DNA from: an uncultured Bacteroidota bacterium
GTDB taxonomy: Bacteria > Bacteroidota > Bacteroidia > Bacteroidales > P3
Assembly: GCA_902788805.1 (NCBI GenBank)
Contig: CADALO010000002.1
Location: 192,349 to 256,348 of the forward strand
DNA: 64,000 nucleotides
Direction of reading: 5' to 3'
Part shown: positions 50,501 through 59,748 of the stretch, piece after piece
Position numbering within the stretch: the first letter of the stretch is position 1
Layout: every line of letters begins with the position of its first letter
Notes under the pieces: model-generated
The model's database searches: none
What the model saw: the letters and a program-made list of their open reading frames with translations, nothing else
What the model was told of the DNA's origin: nothing
Program-made: the position numbers and the translations under genes

Positions 50501-51543
50501 ACGTTGACATCAACGGCACCGACGACCCCGCCGACGGTCGCGAATATGCCCTCGACGCCGTATATGGCGGCGGCAACAAGGCCGGATACAACAACACCCC
50601 TGTGGTGAAGGTCCACAACTGCGACAACAGTATTGAATATGTATATGGCGGCGGCAACGCTGCCGACGTGGCCGGCACCGATGTCACCATCTATGGCGGC
50701 AACACCATTGGCTACGTCTTCGGTGGCGGCAACGGCTCGGTCAGTGCAGCCAACGTTGGTAACGGTGGCGTTGACCTGAAGATTCGCGGCGGCGTCATCC
50801 GCCACGTCTTTGGCGGCAACAACACCAGCGGTACCATCGGCGGCGCCATCAACGTCAACGTCAACAAACAGACCGAGGATGGCCACGCTTCCTGCCCTAT
50901 GAAGATCGGCGAGGTGTTCAGCGGCGGCAATATGGCTGCCAGCCAAGCCGGTAGCATTACTATAGGCTGTACGGGCGACTTTGTCGAAGCCACAGGCAGC
51001 GACCGCTACGGCTACGAACTGGAAGGCATCGGCGACGTATATGGCGGCGCCAACGCTGCCGACGTGACGGGCAACATCTCGCTGACTATCAACGGCGGCA
51101 TCATTAACCGTGTCTTCGGCGGCAACAACTTCAGCGGTGACATCAGCGGCACCATCAACGTTATCATCAACAAGACGCAGGGGTGCGGCTGGTATGTGGG
51201 TTACGTCTACGGTGGCGGCAATCAGGCTGCCTACACAGCCCCTTCGGTGGGCTATCCCAACGTCAGCGTGCGTAACGGCAAAGTGACCTACGACGTCTAT
51301 GGCGGCGGCTTCGGCGACCCGGTCGACGACTCGCAAGGCAAGATCACCGGCAGCACCTACGTTGAAATCATCAACCACGGCATCGTCGGCCGCAACGTCT
51401 TTGGCGGCGGCAACGCAGCAGCCGTGACCAACGACACCGATGTACGTCTGCTGGGCGGCGCCCGCGTCTATGGCAACGTCTACGGCGGCGGCAACCAAGG
51501 CGAGATTGGCGGCAACACCAAGGTGATTGTGAATGGAAATTAA
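44590..51543 (+). CDS. Giant secreted repeat protein 1 (VYGGGN repeats)
   Basis: 2317 residues. A signal peptide (YLLMAALMLAGTLTANAADY) starts it. Residues ~300-386 are a bacterial Ig-like (Big_2-type) domain; ~386-463 a chitobiase C-terminal-type domain (DGATIYYTTDGSTPSVHSTV, IKAIAAKDGYCNSEV); ~464-545 and ~972-1060 look like further copies. From ~1640 to the end there are about 20 copies of a ~20-residue repeat centred on V-Y/F-G-G-G-N, with GGxIxG and xVxVxG strands, the spacing of a right-handed beta-solenoid. The protein ends right after ...NTKVIVNGN without a T9SS or LPXTG sorting domain. Probably a surface or secreted adhesin; function unknown. The C-terminus is duplicated at 23766-23999. 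Confidence 0.88.
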   Translation: MNRLMSTNGIRKYLLMAALMLAGTLTANAADYVLAYVNGNTTYYLARNGTSGVQSVTTFNPATCIWSCENTGGTASTLNNSETYGWLYQTVSGTKYYLSADDDDFSLVTNPSKATDRNSMNYTMFRTNETYVYNYYRYRSWGTNYSYSYYINLANNTVARNTTANTASNARPYQLTTNSVAASLTDVTIATGASTISATGSYPYTLSGSYSNASTDYYFNGADHYYPARTTTTVTPEGAWSVSGTGASYVSVNASTGTITVNSLPTDGIKTITLSCTPSYSGTDGDEVTKEITLMPVLPTAITASESSMALCIGSEATATYSFTPAEAYDNVVASSSNTSVATVSKAGNTITVNGVVLGSATITLNARNTSNATVCSTTISVTVQNPAATPVVSFNSSTSQVTITSATDGATIYYTTDGSTPSVHSTVYNGPLTLNSAATIKAIAAKDGYCNSEVGTGEACILQRPYINTNNGTGITFESDDAGVTFYYTYSASFDPYGNPNAPADPTTSSTAWHTGDAMIPTGTGSGRIRANAIVKVIAAKDGCVSSPVVGRWNTSEDYSIGNWVFAYRDDGGEYHFLENVPGVNNGNSSLTNTNIFKPDVTIWEGLRYGDPNANYETGIVLKNNNEYFYLYNESLTDGNPTNPITRNDFINEMLMPEGTINGVKMRWLYFIDSWNAAMTEGVFAELGFDKDDEEWAIPDVHISEAGLYQNLTTVSGGHYYCPVVFPAFIHEAHNYDLNVEYPVNYETVKESLNKGQSKAITAFTSEVGDATSTPGVYCPEYYEVGETNTLWHKYWFANTVTPMDAAPTGTTDIRITYQLLNGTQYCELVGNTLTLVSDPGRDLLVTVRITATPYIDGVAVPEAAQTKDYQINLLTAPPFPAPVISRVEGTNDYQMECSALGSIIEYRINGSADCAAYGDVENLPTHPGWCLYDGPITVTTAGTVITARSYRLSPDAGMSDPVDYLVGGAMLLPPVITIDDDGNVTIAANPANSSLNGYTPPEYFYYTVNGSDPDPSNVGPVTSYYSGSFTVTNGQIVKAVAKLDGFANSAIASETYKIASGTSSYGVVTLNDYEDHNWSYYQASADLPGGYPDALHSPYPRNVQITYYGYGNKTLSTNNSATPAANTFTGNTTAADVKVGIADEGHTFLYYKTLERDANGRYPYELIPNPFYVRPAVTNYTGTQTLRLVMNDAGGDGWGGSQLIVDFSDNTTTRTFQLASGSTQTQTFTVSSGVTVTLTWVTGGGKNNECSFVLSYDGGSTIYESGANPRNGKLKVFKVAGTYTVSSYTGFYKWRVKSVTDGSIYAASSGGNAIATTSTTSDDNVMLDAEQTYYFVPSDAGTTNANNATSMQVELEAMWALAAINDGTTTTNTNYGSVERNFYIKRSGTGNSIIGVTNRPITYSSFYPNGTTDGTTPATESDILSIHNNGAMSLSVDTKIEYYKINGDNTTITCNNHNLIIGRGVSPHNTYVANLLQGINADAADLNYSIRIESGIYRELSFIKSSSQTVSGRYYVKSILGSDYDRATNTNSNLSVSAGAQLFFSQVVTFSGSSNRDAKTFDLVVKSGEYQRNYWNNEAGSGGGGYQHSFYCGPNQGNNNYPGIRYVIIEGGEMGCLNGGRGTNGAKGTYAPSSDENPTFTARIKGGHIHGAVFGGAADSDSPGSRRIIVTGGTIEGWIAAGANGTGSSGGTNSARSDGNSYIYVGGDALVGGPNVKTVNQTVGGQVFGAGRGQNGQEASINNSNVVVADDAEISGEGGGNVYGGGYTGYVKQVSNVYVLGGTVEGKVFGGAYGNGNAMQTVNVTMTGGLVTDGVYGGSNSTGTVGDVTMHIDGGQVGEDVEDIGYVHGGGLGNATRVTGSVNMTIGSAVDAEDYVTIYGDVYGGSAQGKTNGNNSRTAGAVTNVTMNAGKIHGSLYGGGLGNNTYAADVYGPVQVTVNGGGIHSTHQDGSGAVYGCNNVNGAPQSTVNVDINGTDDPADGREYALDAVYGGGNKAGYNNTPVVKVHNCDNSIEYVYGGGNAADVAGTDVTIYGGNTIGYVFGGGNGSVSAANVGNGGVDLKIRGGVIRHVFGGNNTSGTIGGAINVNVNKQTEDGHASCPMKIGEVFSGGNMAASQAGSITIGCTGDFVEATGSDRYGYELEGIGDVYGGANAADVTGNISLTINGGIINRVFGGNNFSGDISGTINVIINKTQGCGWYVGYVYGGGNQAAYTAPSVGYPNVSVRNGKVTYDVYGGGFGDPVDDSQGKITGSTYVEIINHGIVGRNVFGGGNAAAVTNDTDVRLLGGARVYGNVYGGGNQGEIGGNTKVIVNGN

Positions 51544-51544
51544 G

Positions 51545-51592
51545 AGAACGGAGAACTGAGAACGGAGAACGGAGAACTGAGAACTGAGAACG
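51545..51592. repeat. Tandem heptamer tract GAGAACG/GAGAACT
   Basis: About seven copies of a 7 bp unit (GAGAACGGAGAACTGAGAAC ...) immediately follow the stop of giant protein 1. Another 60 bp of spacer leads to the ATPase gene. Confidence 0.85.
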
Positions 51593-51653
51593 AAAATAAA
51601 ACGATACCGGAAAGAAAAAAGGTTTAAGTTAAAGAGTTAATATCAATAAAGGA

Positions 51654-53192
51654 ATGAAGAAACTACCGTTGGGAATACAGACGTTTGAGAATCTGCGGAG
51701 AGATGGCTATCTCTACGTGGACAAGACGGATTATGTCTTCCGGCTGACACACGGCGACGGGAAGTGTTTCTTCCTTTCTCGTCCGCGCCGCTTCGGCAAG
51801 AGCCTGCTGTTGACGACGCTGAAAGCCTATTTCGAGGGCAAGAAAGAACTCTTTGACGGCTTGGCCATCAGCACAATGGAACAGGATTGGAAACAGCATC
51901 CGGTACTGCACCTTGACCTTAACACCGGCGACTACAGCTCGGCGGAAGGGCTGTGGGCTATGTTCCAACGCCACATAGAGCAATGGGAGAAAACGTACGG
52001 CATAGTGCCTTCGCAAACAGGTCTGCCCGAACGTTTAGTTAACATAATCAATTCGCTCTGCAATGTGGTCGTCCTTGTCGACGAATATGACAAGCCGTTG
52101 CTGCAAGCCATAGAAAATGCTGAATTGCAGGATCAATTCAGATTGATACTCAAGTCGATGTACTCCGTCCTTAAGACCTGCGACGCACATATACGTTTTG
52201 CGTTGCTGACGGGCGTGAGCCGTTTCAGCCACGTGAGCATATTCAGCGACCTCAACAACCTGCAAGACATCAGCCTCAGCGACAACTATGCAGCTATCTG
52301 CGGCATCACCGACGAGGAGCTTCGCAACGCTTTTGCCGAACATATAGAGGCTATGGCGCTGAAAGAGAACAGCAGCTGCGAGCAGGTGCTGGCTGAGGCC
52401 AAGAAGATGTACGACGGCTACCACTTCACCGCTTCAATGGTGGATATCTACAACCCATTCAGCCTGCTAAATGCCTTCGCACAGCAGCGCTTCGACTCGT
52501 ACTGGTACCAGTCGGGCACTCCTACATTCCTCATAAAGATGCTCGAAACCAGCCAGGTCGATCTGCCAGATCTCAGCGAAGGAAATGTCGAAACCGACAG
52601 CCTTGGCGACACCGACTCTGTGGGCGACAACTGGGTGGCTCTCTTCTTCCAGACGGGTTACCTCACAATAAAAGGATACGACAAAGTCTTCAATACCTAT
52701 CGTCTGGGCTTCCCCAACCGTGAGGTGGAGATGGGTTTTATGCAGTCGCTGGTGCCGCACTATGCGCAACGCGACAGATCGAAGACAAGCAACTATATAA
52801 TCACCTCGGTCAAGGCACTTCAAGCCGGTGACGCCGATGCTTTCCTTCGTCAGATGCAGGCATTTCTGGCTGCCGTACCCTACGAATTGGTGCGCCCGAG
52901 CGAGAACTACTATCAGACTGTTGTCTACCTGCTGTGCCGTATGCTGGGATTCTATACCCAAGCTGAATACCACACCAGTCGCGGACGCATCGATATGATG
53001 CTGCAGCACGGTGGATATACATATATCTTTGAATTCAAGATTGACGGCAGCGCCGACGGAGCCATAGCGCAAATCAACGACCGCGACTATCCGCTACCCT
53101 TCGCCGCTGACGGTACCAAGCTCTACAAAATCGGTGTCAACTTCAACACCGAGAAACGCAATATAGATGACTGGAGTATTTGTGAGGATTGA
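51654..53192 (+). CDS. AAA-ATPase-like / PD-(D/E)XK nuclease-fold protein
   Basis: 512 residues. The N-terminal AAA-ATPase-like domain has RPRRFGKSLLLTTL (43-56, P-loop variant) and VVLVDEYDKPLL (Walker B). The C-terminal ~70 residues have the PDDEXK_9-type nuclease block GRIDMMLQHGGYTYIFEFKI (443-462), with Asp and Glu-x-Lys in place, then AQINDRDYPLPF. Proteins of this AAA-ATPase_like + PDDEXK_9 layout are present in many copies in Bacteroidales genomes; their role is unknown, with mobile-element or defence links proposed. The gene separates two giant repeat genes and its end overlaps the open frame of the next one, so it may be co-transcribed. No signal peptide. Confidence 0.88.
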   Translation: MKKLPLGIQTFENLRRDGYLYVDKTDYVFRLTHGDGKCFFLSRPRRFGKSLLLTTLKAYFEGKKELFDGLAISTMEQDWKQHPVLHLDLNTGDYSSAEGLWAMFQRHIEQWEKTYGIVPSQTGLPERLVNIINSLCNVVVLVDEYDKPLLQAIENAELQDQFRLILKSMYSVLKTCDAHIRFALLTGVSRFSHVSIFSDLNNLQDISLSDNYAAICGITDEELRNAFAEHIEAMALKENSSCEQVLAEAKKMYDGYHFTASMVDIYNPFSLLNAFAQQRFDSYWYQSGTPTFLIKMLETSQVDLPDLSEGNVETDSLGDTDSVGDNWVALFFQTGYLTIKGYDKVFNTYRLGFPNREVEMGFMQSLVPHYAQRDRSKTSNYIITSVKALQAGDADAFLRQMQAFLAAVPYELVRPSENYYQTVVYLLCRMLGFYTQAEYHTSRGRIDMMLQHGGYTYIFEFKIDGSADGAIAQINDRDYPLPFAADGTKLYKIGVNFNTEKRNIDDWSICED

Positions 53193-53217
53193 ACAGGAAA
53201 ATGAAAAAAATAAATAT

Positions 53218-56200
53218 ATGAACTTACTAAGAACTATCAAAATGAGACGTAAAAACAATGTGAGTGTAGCAGGCAAGCTGCTGCGCGGTGTGGTTGTCAG
53301 CGTCCTGCTGCTATGGTCGTTCAGCGGCCTGGCGATGGCACAGGGCAACGACAAGAAGGTCGTCATCAAGAAGAACATCAGCGTCACCGGCGCAAACAGC
53401 GAGACGCACTACCTTGCACACGTCAAGGTGAATGGTGACTGGGTTCTGCAGGATGCCACGGAGTTCAACCCCAACTGTATATGGTATACGGGTTCCAACT
53501 TCAACCGCGCAGGAACCAACCACAACTTCTATTTCATCGACCCCGATGATCCGAGTAATCCCCATTTCCTGTCGGCACCGATGGAAGCGGGTGGTTCACT
53601 GTCGCTTTCGGCCTCGAAGCCAGCGACGTATGCCCTCAGCAACACCGACTTGAACTACTACTTCTACGACTGGGACAAGAAAGGTATTGCACGCGGCCAC
53701 CAGATTAGCGGAATCGCCGATAATGAGCATTGCAACTACGATTTCCAAGACGGCGAATGCTGGCAGGTCTATTGGATTGAATACAACGGCAGTTGGGGCC
53801 TGACGAGCACTACGCAAGGATCCTATGGCATCACCGCTACTGCGGCCCGCGCCTACGACCTGACCGTCACCGAACACGCTGCCGAAATCAGCGGAGCTCC
53901 AACCGGCGGCCTGACAGCATTGTCAGTGGCCAACACGGAGATGACCTACAATACAAACCAGACACCCTCGGTGACCGTCAGTAGTCTCACATACACTTAT
54001 ACTCCGGCCTATACATCATATACCTTCGATGAGGTGACAAATGAAGACGGAACTACAGCGACACGCAATATCTACTACAAGGATGGCACCCTCGTGAATG
54101 CCGTCCCCACATCGACAAGCAATACCTCGGCAGCCACAGCATACGAGTGGACCCTGACGGGCCCCGGAGCCGAGTATCTGTCGTTCGAATCGGGCTCTGA
54201 CGTGCGTACAAGCACCTCGACAACGCCTCCTACCATCTATTACCGCATCGAAAACCTCACCGGCCACAAGACGGCCACGCTGACTCTCAAAGTCACCTTC
54301 GGCAGCGGCTCGTCGCTAGTCGAACAGACCGAGACCGTCACTATCACCGTCAAGACCGGTTGCCAGAACCCCGCCCAGGCATCGGCTCCCGTGGTGACCT
54401 TCGATGGTGCTACGGTGACTTGGAACCCCACCGCCGAGAAATACCAGGTGGAATGGAAGAAATCCGATGGCAGTTGGGGATCCCCAGTAGAGGTAGTGGG
54501 CGCCAACAGCTACACCATCACCGGATTGGATTACAATGCAACATACAATTATAGGGTTACCGCCTATTGTGGCGACGCCTATCTGTCTGCCCCCGCCCAG
54601 GCTACCGGCTCTTTCACCACCGGCGACGAACCTGGATTGGTGATTGGTGGTGCTGTCTTTGGCGGCGGCCGTATGGCCGACGTTAACGGCAAGACCGAAG
54701 TCATCGTCATCAACTGCGACACCATTGGCGCTGTCTATGGCGGCAACGATATCGCCGGTTCTGTGGTGGGCGCCAATGGTTCCACCATCACGCTGGGCGT
54801 CGATGCCGGCGATGCCAACGCCACAGCCTACAACTCAGGCGCAATCTCTACCAAAGTCGTCATCGGCTCTGTCTATGGCGGCGGCAACGGCTACTATGCC
54901 TACAACGGCACCTCATTTGTGGCTGCTGACGACGAAAATACCTCGCATAGCGTGGCTGCCAGCGGCAGCGTCAACGCTATGACGCAGCAGAACAGCGTGG
55001 GAGATGCCGTATGGACGAATACCGGCGGAGAACCCGTAACGCTGAATATCCCGGCCATCAGCAAGACCAATATCACGGTGACCAACAATGCCGTGAAGGT
55101 CGACTCCCTCTTCGGCGGTGCAAAGAATGCTTTCATCAACAATAATTCCGGCGACAACACCCATATTGCCATCAATGGCGGCACCATCTTCTCCGTCTTT
55201 GGCGGCAACAACTTCGGTGGTACGCTGGGTAACGGCAGCAACCAGCATATAGTGCTGGCCGGCACCAAGACCAACCTGACGGATGCCGCTCGTGGTCCTC
55301 AGAATACCTATACCAGCGGCTTCGGTCGCGACTTCGGCATCCGCTACCTCTTTGGCGGCGGCAACAAGGTGGAGGGTCGCAACGTCATCATCGAAGTCAC
55401 CGGTGGTCAGACCGACACCGTCTTTGGCGGCGGCAACAGCGCCGACGTCGCTTCGGTCAACGTTACCGTAAACTGCTCGCTTGCGTCTGGCAGCGGCTCG
55501 ACCTTCGGCAACACCTACAGCGACGCCATAGCGTCCTACTCGGGCTCGGTGACTGTAAAAGGTGCAAATGGCTACACCTGGAACGGTACCGGCCTCTACA
55601 ACGTCCGCACCCTCTTCGGCGGCAACAACGCTGCTGCTATGAGCGGACTTCCTACCATCACCCTTACATCGGGCAGCGCCGGCACCGTCTATGGCGGCGG
55701 CAATGCCGGCGATATGTTGGCACAAATAGCTGATGCCGGTGGCACCAACGGCTTGATTGCCGATGTCTTCGGCAGCCCGATGGTCAACAGCGTAGCCCAA
55801 CCTATCTACTACGGCACCCACGTAGTGATGAGCGGTGCCAATATGCTGGTCGACTACATCTATGGCGGATGCCAGAAGAGCAATGTCTTATACAGCACCT
55901 GGACGGAGATAACCGACGGCAACGTGGGTACCGTCTATGGCGGCTGCAACATCAGCGGTGACGTGGGAAGCCACTATAATGTCGGCTACTCCAGCGGTAT
56001 GCCTGGCGACCAGTACCAGTATGTAAAGGGTGCCACCTATGTCAAAGCCAGCAGCGGCACCATCCACGGCAACCTCTTCGCAGGCAGCAACGGCTTCTAC
56101 CACTGCAACGACGGTAAAGCATACATCTCCGGTATCGACTATGACGACTCCGAACACTACTATATCGGCCTTGACATTCCTACCCACAACGAGACCAACG

Positions 56201-59200
56201 TCGATGTAAGCGGCACAGTCACCGTCAAGGGCAACGTCTATGCCGGCGGCAACCTGGCCCCTGTAGGTTTTATCAATGAAGGTCCTGGCAATGTTTGGCG
56301 TACCTTCGTTGGAATGGCCACGGTACGTATGAGTGGCGGCACCGTCGAAGGCAGCGTCTATGGCGGCGGCAATATGGCCTCCATCTATGGCAGCAACGAA
56401 GTGCTCGTGTCGGGCGGCACCATCAATGGTGCCCTCTATGGCGGCAACGACCGCTCCGGTCAGGTGGCACAGATCACCAACCGTGTCCTTCCGGCAGGCT
56501 ATGATGTGGCTTCCGACGGTGAGACGTCACTGAATGCTCTCAATGTCCATACCTACGTCGAAATCACCGGCCGTCCTGATATCAATACCGTCTATGGCGG
56601 CGGCAACGGTGCTTACGACTACGTGAACGGCGACGCAGTGGTCCCTGTTTACTGCGACATCACCGACCAGCCTATCCAAACCAACACTTTCGTCGACATC
56701 AACCTCGACGGATTCCCCACAAATCCCAGCAGTGAAGACGGCGGCCATATCAACAACGTCTATGGCGGCGGTAACGGTGTCACCGTCACTGGCGGCATCA
56801 CCGTGCTGATGAACGTTAAAGGCAATGGCGTTGGTGTAGCCCCTGTGGCTTACGACCACGTCGACACCATCTACGGCGGCAACAATATGGGTGACCTGGC
56901 CATCGTGCCCGACATCATCCTGCTCAGCGGCCAGGCCAAGAACGTCTATGGCGGCTGCAACGCCGGAGCTATGACCGGTGGCGAATCGGTCACCTCCACT
57001 TGCGGCGAGACCTACAATTCCGTAGGCAGCTTGGTGCACCTGCGTGCCACATATACAGGTGCCGGCTCAGACGTGAACCAGACCTGCGCAGGTACCGTTT
57101 CGGGTGCCGTCTATGGCGGCTGCAAGATGAACGGTGTGACCAACAACAGCCTCGTCCTCGTTGAGGGCGGCACGCATACAGCAAGCGTTTATGGCGGCAG
57201 CGATATCAGCGGCACCATCAGCAACACTTCGCAGGTGGTACTCTGCGGCGGCACCGTCGGCAGCGCTTTCGGCGGCGGCAACGGCGACTATTACTATGAT
57301 GGCAACAATGTCTATGACAAGGACAATCATTCGAAACTGATAGCATCCAGCGATGCAACAGTATCGGCTCCTTCCTGCACCGACTCGCGTGTCGATATCG
57401 TTGGCGGCAACGCTTCCAACGTCTATGGTAGCGGCAATGCTGCCGGCAGCGGCACCGCAACCATCAATATGACCGCCGGCAGCGTCAGCACCGGCATCTA
57501 TGGCGGCTGCAACAGCCAGGGTACGGTGACTGGCGATGTCACTGTCGACATCCTTGGCGGCACCGTGGGTTCCTCTGTCACTCCCGCCAGCGGCATCTTC
57601 GGCGGCGGCTATGGAGCCAGCACCCGTACCAACGGCAACGTGACCGTCAATATCGGAGCATCGAATACCAATGACGGCGCCACCATCTACAGCGACATCT
57701 ACGGCGGTTCGGCTCTTGGCACCGTGAACGACGCCTATGCCGACTTGACCACTGTCAACATCCTCAGCGGCACGGTGACGGGCATAATCTATGGCGGCGG
57801 TCTTGGAGATGCTGACCTTGAGGGCGGCTATGTCACTCACATCAACACCGAGGCTGTTGTCAACGGCACCGTCCACGTCAATATCGGTGCCGACGGAATG
57901 ACCGGCTCAGGCCCCACCATCCACGGCAAGGTGTTCGGATGTAACAACCTGGCCGGCACGCCCCAAGGCAACGTCTATGTGGATGTCTACAAGACTGCCC
58001 ACACCGAATCGCCCGACAATAGATACCCCAACCCCGTACCCACCACAGTTGACGACCCCAGCTTCACCCAGGCGGCCTACGCTATCTACGAAGTCTACGG
58101 CGGCGGCAACCTGGCCTTCTATGAGCCGACCGAAGCCAACGCCTTCACCCACGTCCATATCCACAACTGCGACAACACGATTGAGTATGTCTACGGCGGC
58201 GGCAATGCAGCCCAGACCCCGAAGAACGATGTCGTCATCGACGGCGGCCGCATCTACTACGCCTTCGCCGGCGGCAACGGTGCCGGCCCCGGCAACCCGG
58301 GTGCCAACGTCGTTGGCGATGCCACCATTACCGTCAACGGCGGCATCATCGACGCCGTCTTCGGAGGCAGCAATACACTGGGTAACATCGGCGGCACGTC
58401 GACCATCAACCTGTCGGAGACTCCCGCTTGCGACCGTCTGGTCAAAGAGGTCTTCGGCGGCGGAAACCAGGCTGTCATCACCGGCAACATCGTGGTCAAC
58501 ATACCCTGCGGCGCTGAAGGTCTGAACGACGTCTATGGTGCATCGAACGATGCCAACGTCAACGGCAACGTCACCCTCAACGTCTGGGGCGGCGTGATGA
58601 ACAACGTCTATGGAGGTTTGAAAGGTGATCCTGACGGCACCGCAAAAACAATCTCCGGCGATGTCACTGTCAATATCTATGGCGGCAGTATGAACAGCGT
58701 CTTCGGCGGCTGCAATGTCAAGGGTATCATCCAAGGTAAAATCACCGTCAATGTCAACGTCGATACGGCTCTGTGTCTCGGCGAGCAGAGAATTGTAAAC
58801 GTCTATGGCGGCGGTAACCAGGCAGCCTACACGGCACCTACGACAGGCACCTACACAGGTCTTTATCCCGAAGTGAACATCATCCACGGAACCGTTGAGA
58901 ACGACGTTTTCGGTGGCGGTCTCGGTGCAACGGCTGTCGTCACCGGCAACCCCGTGGTTACCGTCGGCAAACCGACCACCGTCATCCCTGCTGCAAACCA
59001 AACCACCGCCATACCTGACCCGTCGCCCAACACCTACTGGTCGACGGTGGGCAACAATGTCTATGGCGGCGGCAACGCAGCTCAGGTAAGCGGCAACACC
59101 AAAGTGCTCATCATCAACAAGACCATTGTTGACGGCAACGTCTATGGCGGCGGCAACGCTGCTGGTGTCACCGGCAGCACCGACGTACAGATAGGCGACT

Positions 59201-59202
59201 GA
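53218..59202 (+). CDS. Giant secreted repeat protein 2 (VYGGGN repeats)
   Basis: 1994 residues from the ATG at 53218; an ATG 51 bp earlier lies in the ATPase gene, and one at 53242 is an alternative. The signal sequence is LLRGVVVSVLLLWSFSGLAM, cut near AQG. The N-terminal ~380 residues are Ig-like. Residues ~385-474 are a fibronectin type III domain (ASAPVVTFDGATVTWNPTAE, YNYRVTAYCGDAYL). From ~478 (VIGGAVFGGGRMADV) to the end there are many V-Y/F-G-G-G-N repeats, with inserted longer loops. It lacks a recognisable C-terminal sorting domain and stops after ...GSTDVQIGD. The repeat start is nearly the same as that of protein 3, so the two are close paralogues. A GC-rich terminator follows. 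Confidence 0.88.
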   Translation: MNLLRTIKMRRKNNVSVAGKLLRGVVVSVLLLWSFSGLAMAQGNDKKVVIKKNISVTGANSETHYLAHVKVNGDWVLQDATEFNPNCIWYTGSNFNRAGTNHNFYFIDPDDPSNPHFLSAPMEAGGSLSLSASKPATYALSNTDLNYYFYDWDKKGIARGHQISGIADNEHCNYDFQDGECWQVYWIEYNGSWGLTSTTQGSYGITATAARAYDLTVTEHAAEISGAPTGGLTALSVANTEMTYNTNQTPSVTVSSLTYTYTPAYTSYTFDEVTNEDGTTATRNIYYKDGTLVNAVPTSTSNTSAATAYEWTLTGPGAEYLSFESGSDVRTSTSTTPPTIYYRIENLTGHKTATLTLKVTFGSGSSLVEQTETVTITVKTGCQNPAQASAPVVTFDGATVTWNPTAEKYQVEWKKSDGSWGSPVEVVGANSYTITGLDYNATYNYRVTAYCGDAYLSAPAQATGSFTTGDEPGLVIGGAVFGGGRMADVNGKTEVIVINCDTIGAVYGGNDIAGSVVGANGSTITLGVDAGDANATAYNSGAISTKVVIGSVYGGGNGYYAYNGTSFVAADDENTSHSVAASGSVNAMTQQNSVGDAVWTNTGGEPVTLNIPAISKTNITVTNNAVKVDSLFGGAKNAFINNNSGDNTHIAINGGTIFSVFGGNNFGGTLGNGSNQHIVLAGTKTNLTDAARGPQNTYTSGFGRDFGIRYLFGGGNKVEGRNVIIEVTGGQTDTVFGGGNSADVASVNVTVNCSLASGSGSTFGNTYSDAIASYSGSVTVKGANGYTWNGTGLYNVRTLFGGNNAAAMSGLPTITLTSGSAGTVYGGGNAGDMLAQIADAGGTNGLIADVFGSPMVNSVAQPIYYGTHVVMSGANMLVDYIYGGCQKSNVLYSTWTEITDGNVGTVYGGCNISGDVGSHYNVGYSSGMPGDQYQYVKGATYVKASSGTIHGNLFAGSNGFYHCNDGKAYISGIDYDDSEHYYIGLDIPTHNETNVDVSGTVTVKGNVYAGGNLAPVGFINEGPGNVWRTFVGMATVRMSGGTVEGSVYGGGNMASIYGSNEVLVSGGTINGALYGGNDRSGQVAQITNRVLPAGYDVASDGETSLNALNVHTYVEITGRPDINTVYGGGNGAYDYVNGDAVVPVYCDITDQPIQTNTFVDINLDGFPTNPSSEDGGHINNVYGGGNGVTVTGGITVLMNVKGNGVGVAPVAYDHVDTIYGGNNMGDLAIVPDIILLSGQAKNVYGGCNAGAMTGGESVTSTCGETYNSVGSLVHLRATYTGAGSDVNQTCAGTVSGAVYGGCKMNGVTNNSLVLVEGGTHTASVYGGSDISGTISNTSQVVLCGGTVGSAFGGGNGDYYYDGNNVYDKDNHSKLIASSDATVSAPSCTDSRVDIVGGNASNVYGSGNAAGSGTATINMTAGSVSTGIYGGCNSQGTVTGDVTVDILGGTVGSSVTPASGIFGGGYGASTRTNGNVTVNIGASNTNDGATIYSDIYGGSALGTVNDAYADLTTVNILSGTVTGIIYGGGLGDADLEGGYVTHINTEAVVNGTVHVNIGADGMTGSGPTIHGKVFGCNNLAGTPQGNVYVDVYKTAHTESPDNRYPNPVPTTVDDPSFTQAAYAIYEVYGGGNLAFYEPTEANAFTHVHIHNCDNTIEYVYGGGNAAQTPKNDVVIDGGRIYYAFAGGNGAGPGNPGANVVGDATITVNGGIIDAVFGGSNTLGNIGGTSTINLSETPACDRLVKEVFGGGNQAVITGNIVVNIPCGAEGLNDVYGASNDANVNGNVTLNVWGGVMNNVYGGLKGDPDGTAKTISGDVTVNIYGGSMNSVFGGCNVKGIIQGKITVNVNVDTALCLGEQRIVNVYGGGNQAAYTAPTTGTYTGLYPEVNIIHGTVENDVFGGGLGATAVVTGNPVVTVGKPTTVIPAANQTTAIPDPSPNTYWSTVGNNVYGGGNAAQVSGNTKVLIINKTIVDGNVYGGGNAAGVTGSTDVQIGD

Positions 59203-59267
59203 TAGTTTTAGGTCGTCTGTTTGACAGTGCGACACACCAATGCGATGGCTTGACAATGCGACACACC

Positions 59268-59322
59268 CCGCCGCTGCGCGGCACCCCTCTCCGAGAGGGG
59301 ACGGCGCAGCGGCGGTTTTTTT
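59268..59322 (+). terminator. Terminator of giant gene 2, made from a REP-like repeat
   Basis: CCGCCGCTGCGC (59268-59279) pairs perfectly with GCGCAGCGGCGG (59304-59315), with an inner hairpin CCCCTCTCCGAGAGGGG, then seven T (59316-59322). The flanking GTGCGACACACC text is the same repeat family as 41533-41685, suggesting the mobile repeat was recruited as a terminator. Confidence 0.85.
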
Positions 59323-59500
59323 AATGACCAGCAACAAACAATCAGGGCAATGTGTCGGTCCATCCCCTCTCGGACTTTTTTAGAACACGAATTGCCAAAA
59401 ATTACCCAGAGATTTTGGGCATCCCTGGATGCCCGCACCGCGTTAATTAATGGGAAATTAATGGCAATTTGTGTTATATAATAAACGGGAAATAAACGAG

Positions 59501-59748
59501 ATGCCTCGGAGAGGCATTATCTCAATAACCCCGCACTAAGCGGAGCGCAGTGTGGGGGGGGGCGGATCACGGCGGGGGAAAGCGTGTCGGAGATACGCAA
59601 CCACAAGACTATCTGTGAGGTTGCGTGTCTCCGACACGCTGTTGATAGGATATGTCCTGGTCCCCCACACTGCGCCTTGGTCCGCTCCCTCCGGTCGCGT
59701 CCCCGCGGCTTAGTGTGGGGTTATTGAGATTCAACCTCTTCGAGGTTG
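59501..59748. repeat. MITE-like element, copy C (248 bp)
   Basis: Starts with ATGCCTCGGAGAGGCAT and TCTCAATAACCCCGCACTAA (59520). It ends with GCTTAGTGTGGGGTTATTGA (59708) and CAACCTCTTCGAGGTTG. Same orientation as copy A. The spacer up to 59918 is CCTCCAACCCTCAAAC-type pyrimidine-rich repeat with no gene. Confidence 0.8.

Noticed and set aside
49684..51498. 604-codon antisense frame in the repeats of giant gene 1
   Set aside because: Mirror of the GGN repeats (periodic Val-Ala-Ala-Asp); the plus-strand frame has the signal peptide and conserved repeats.
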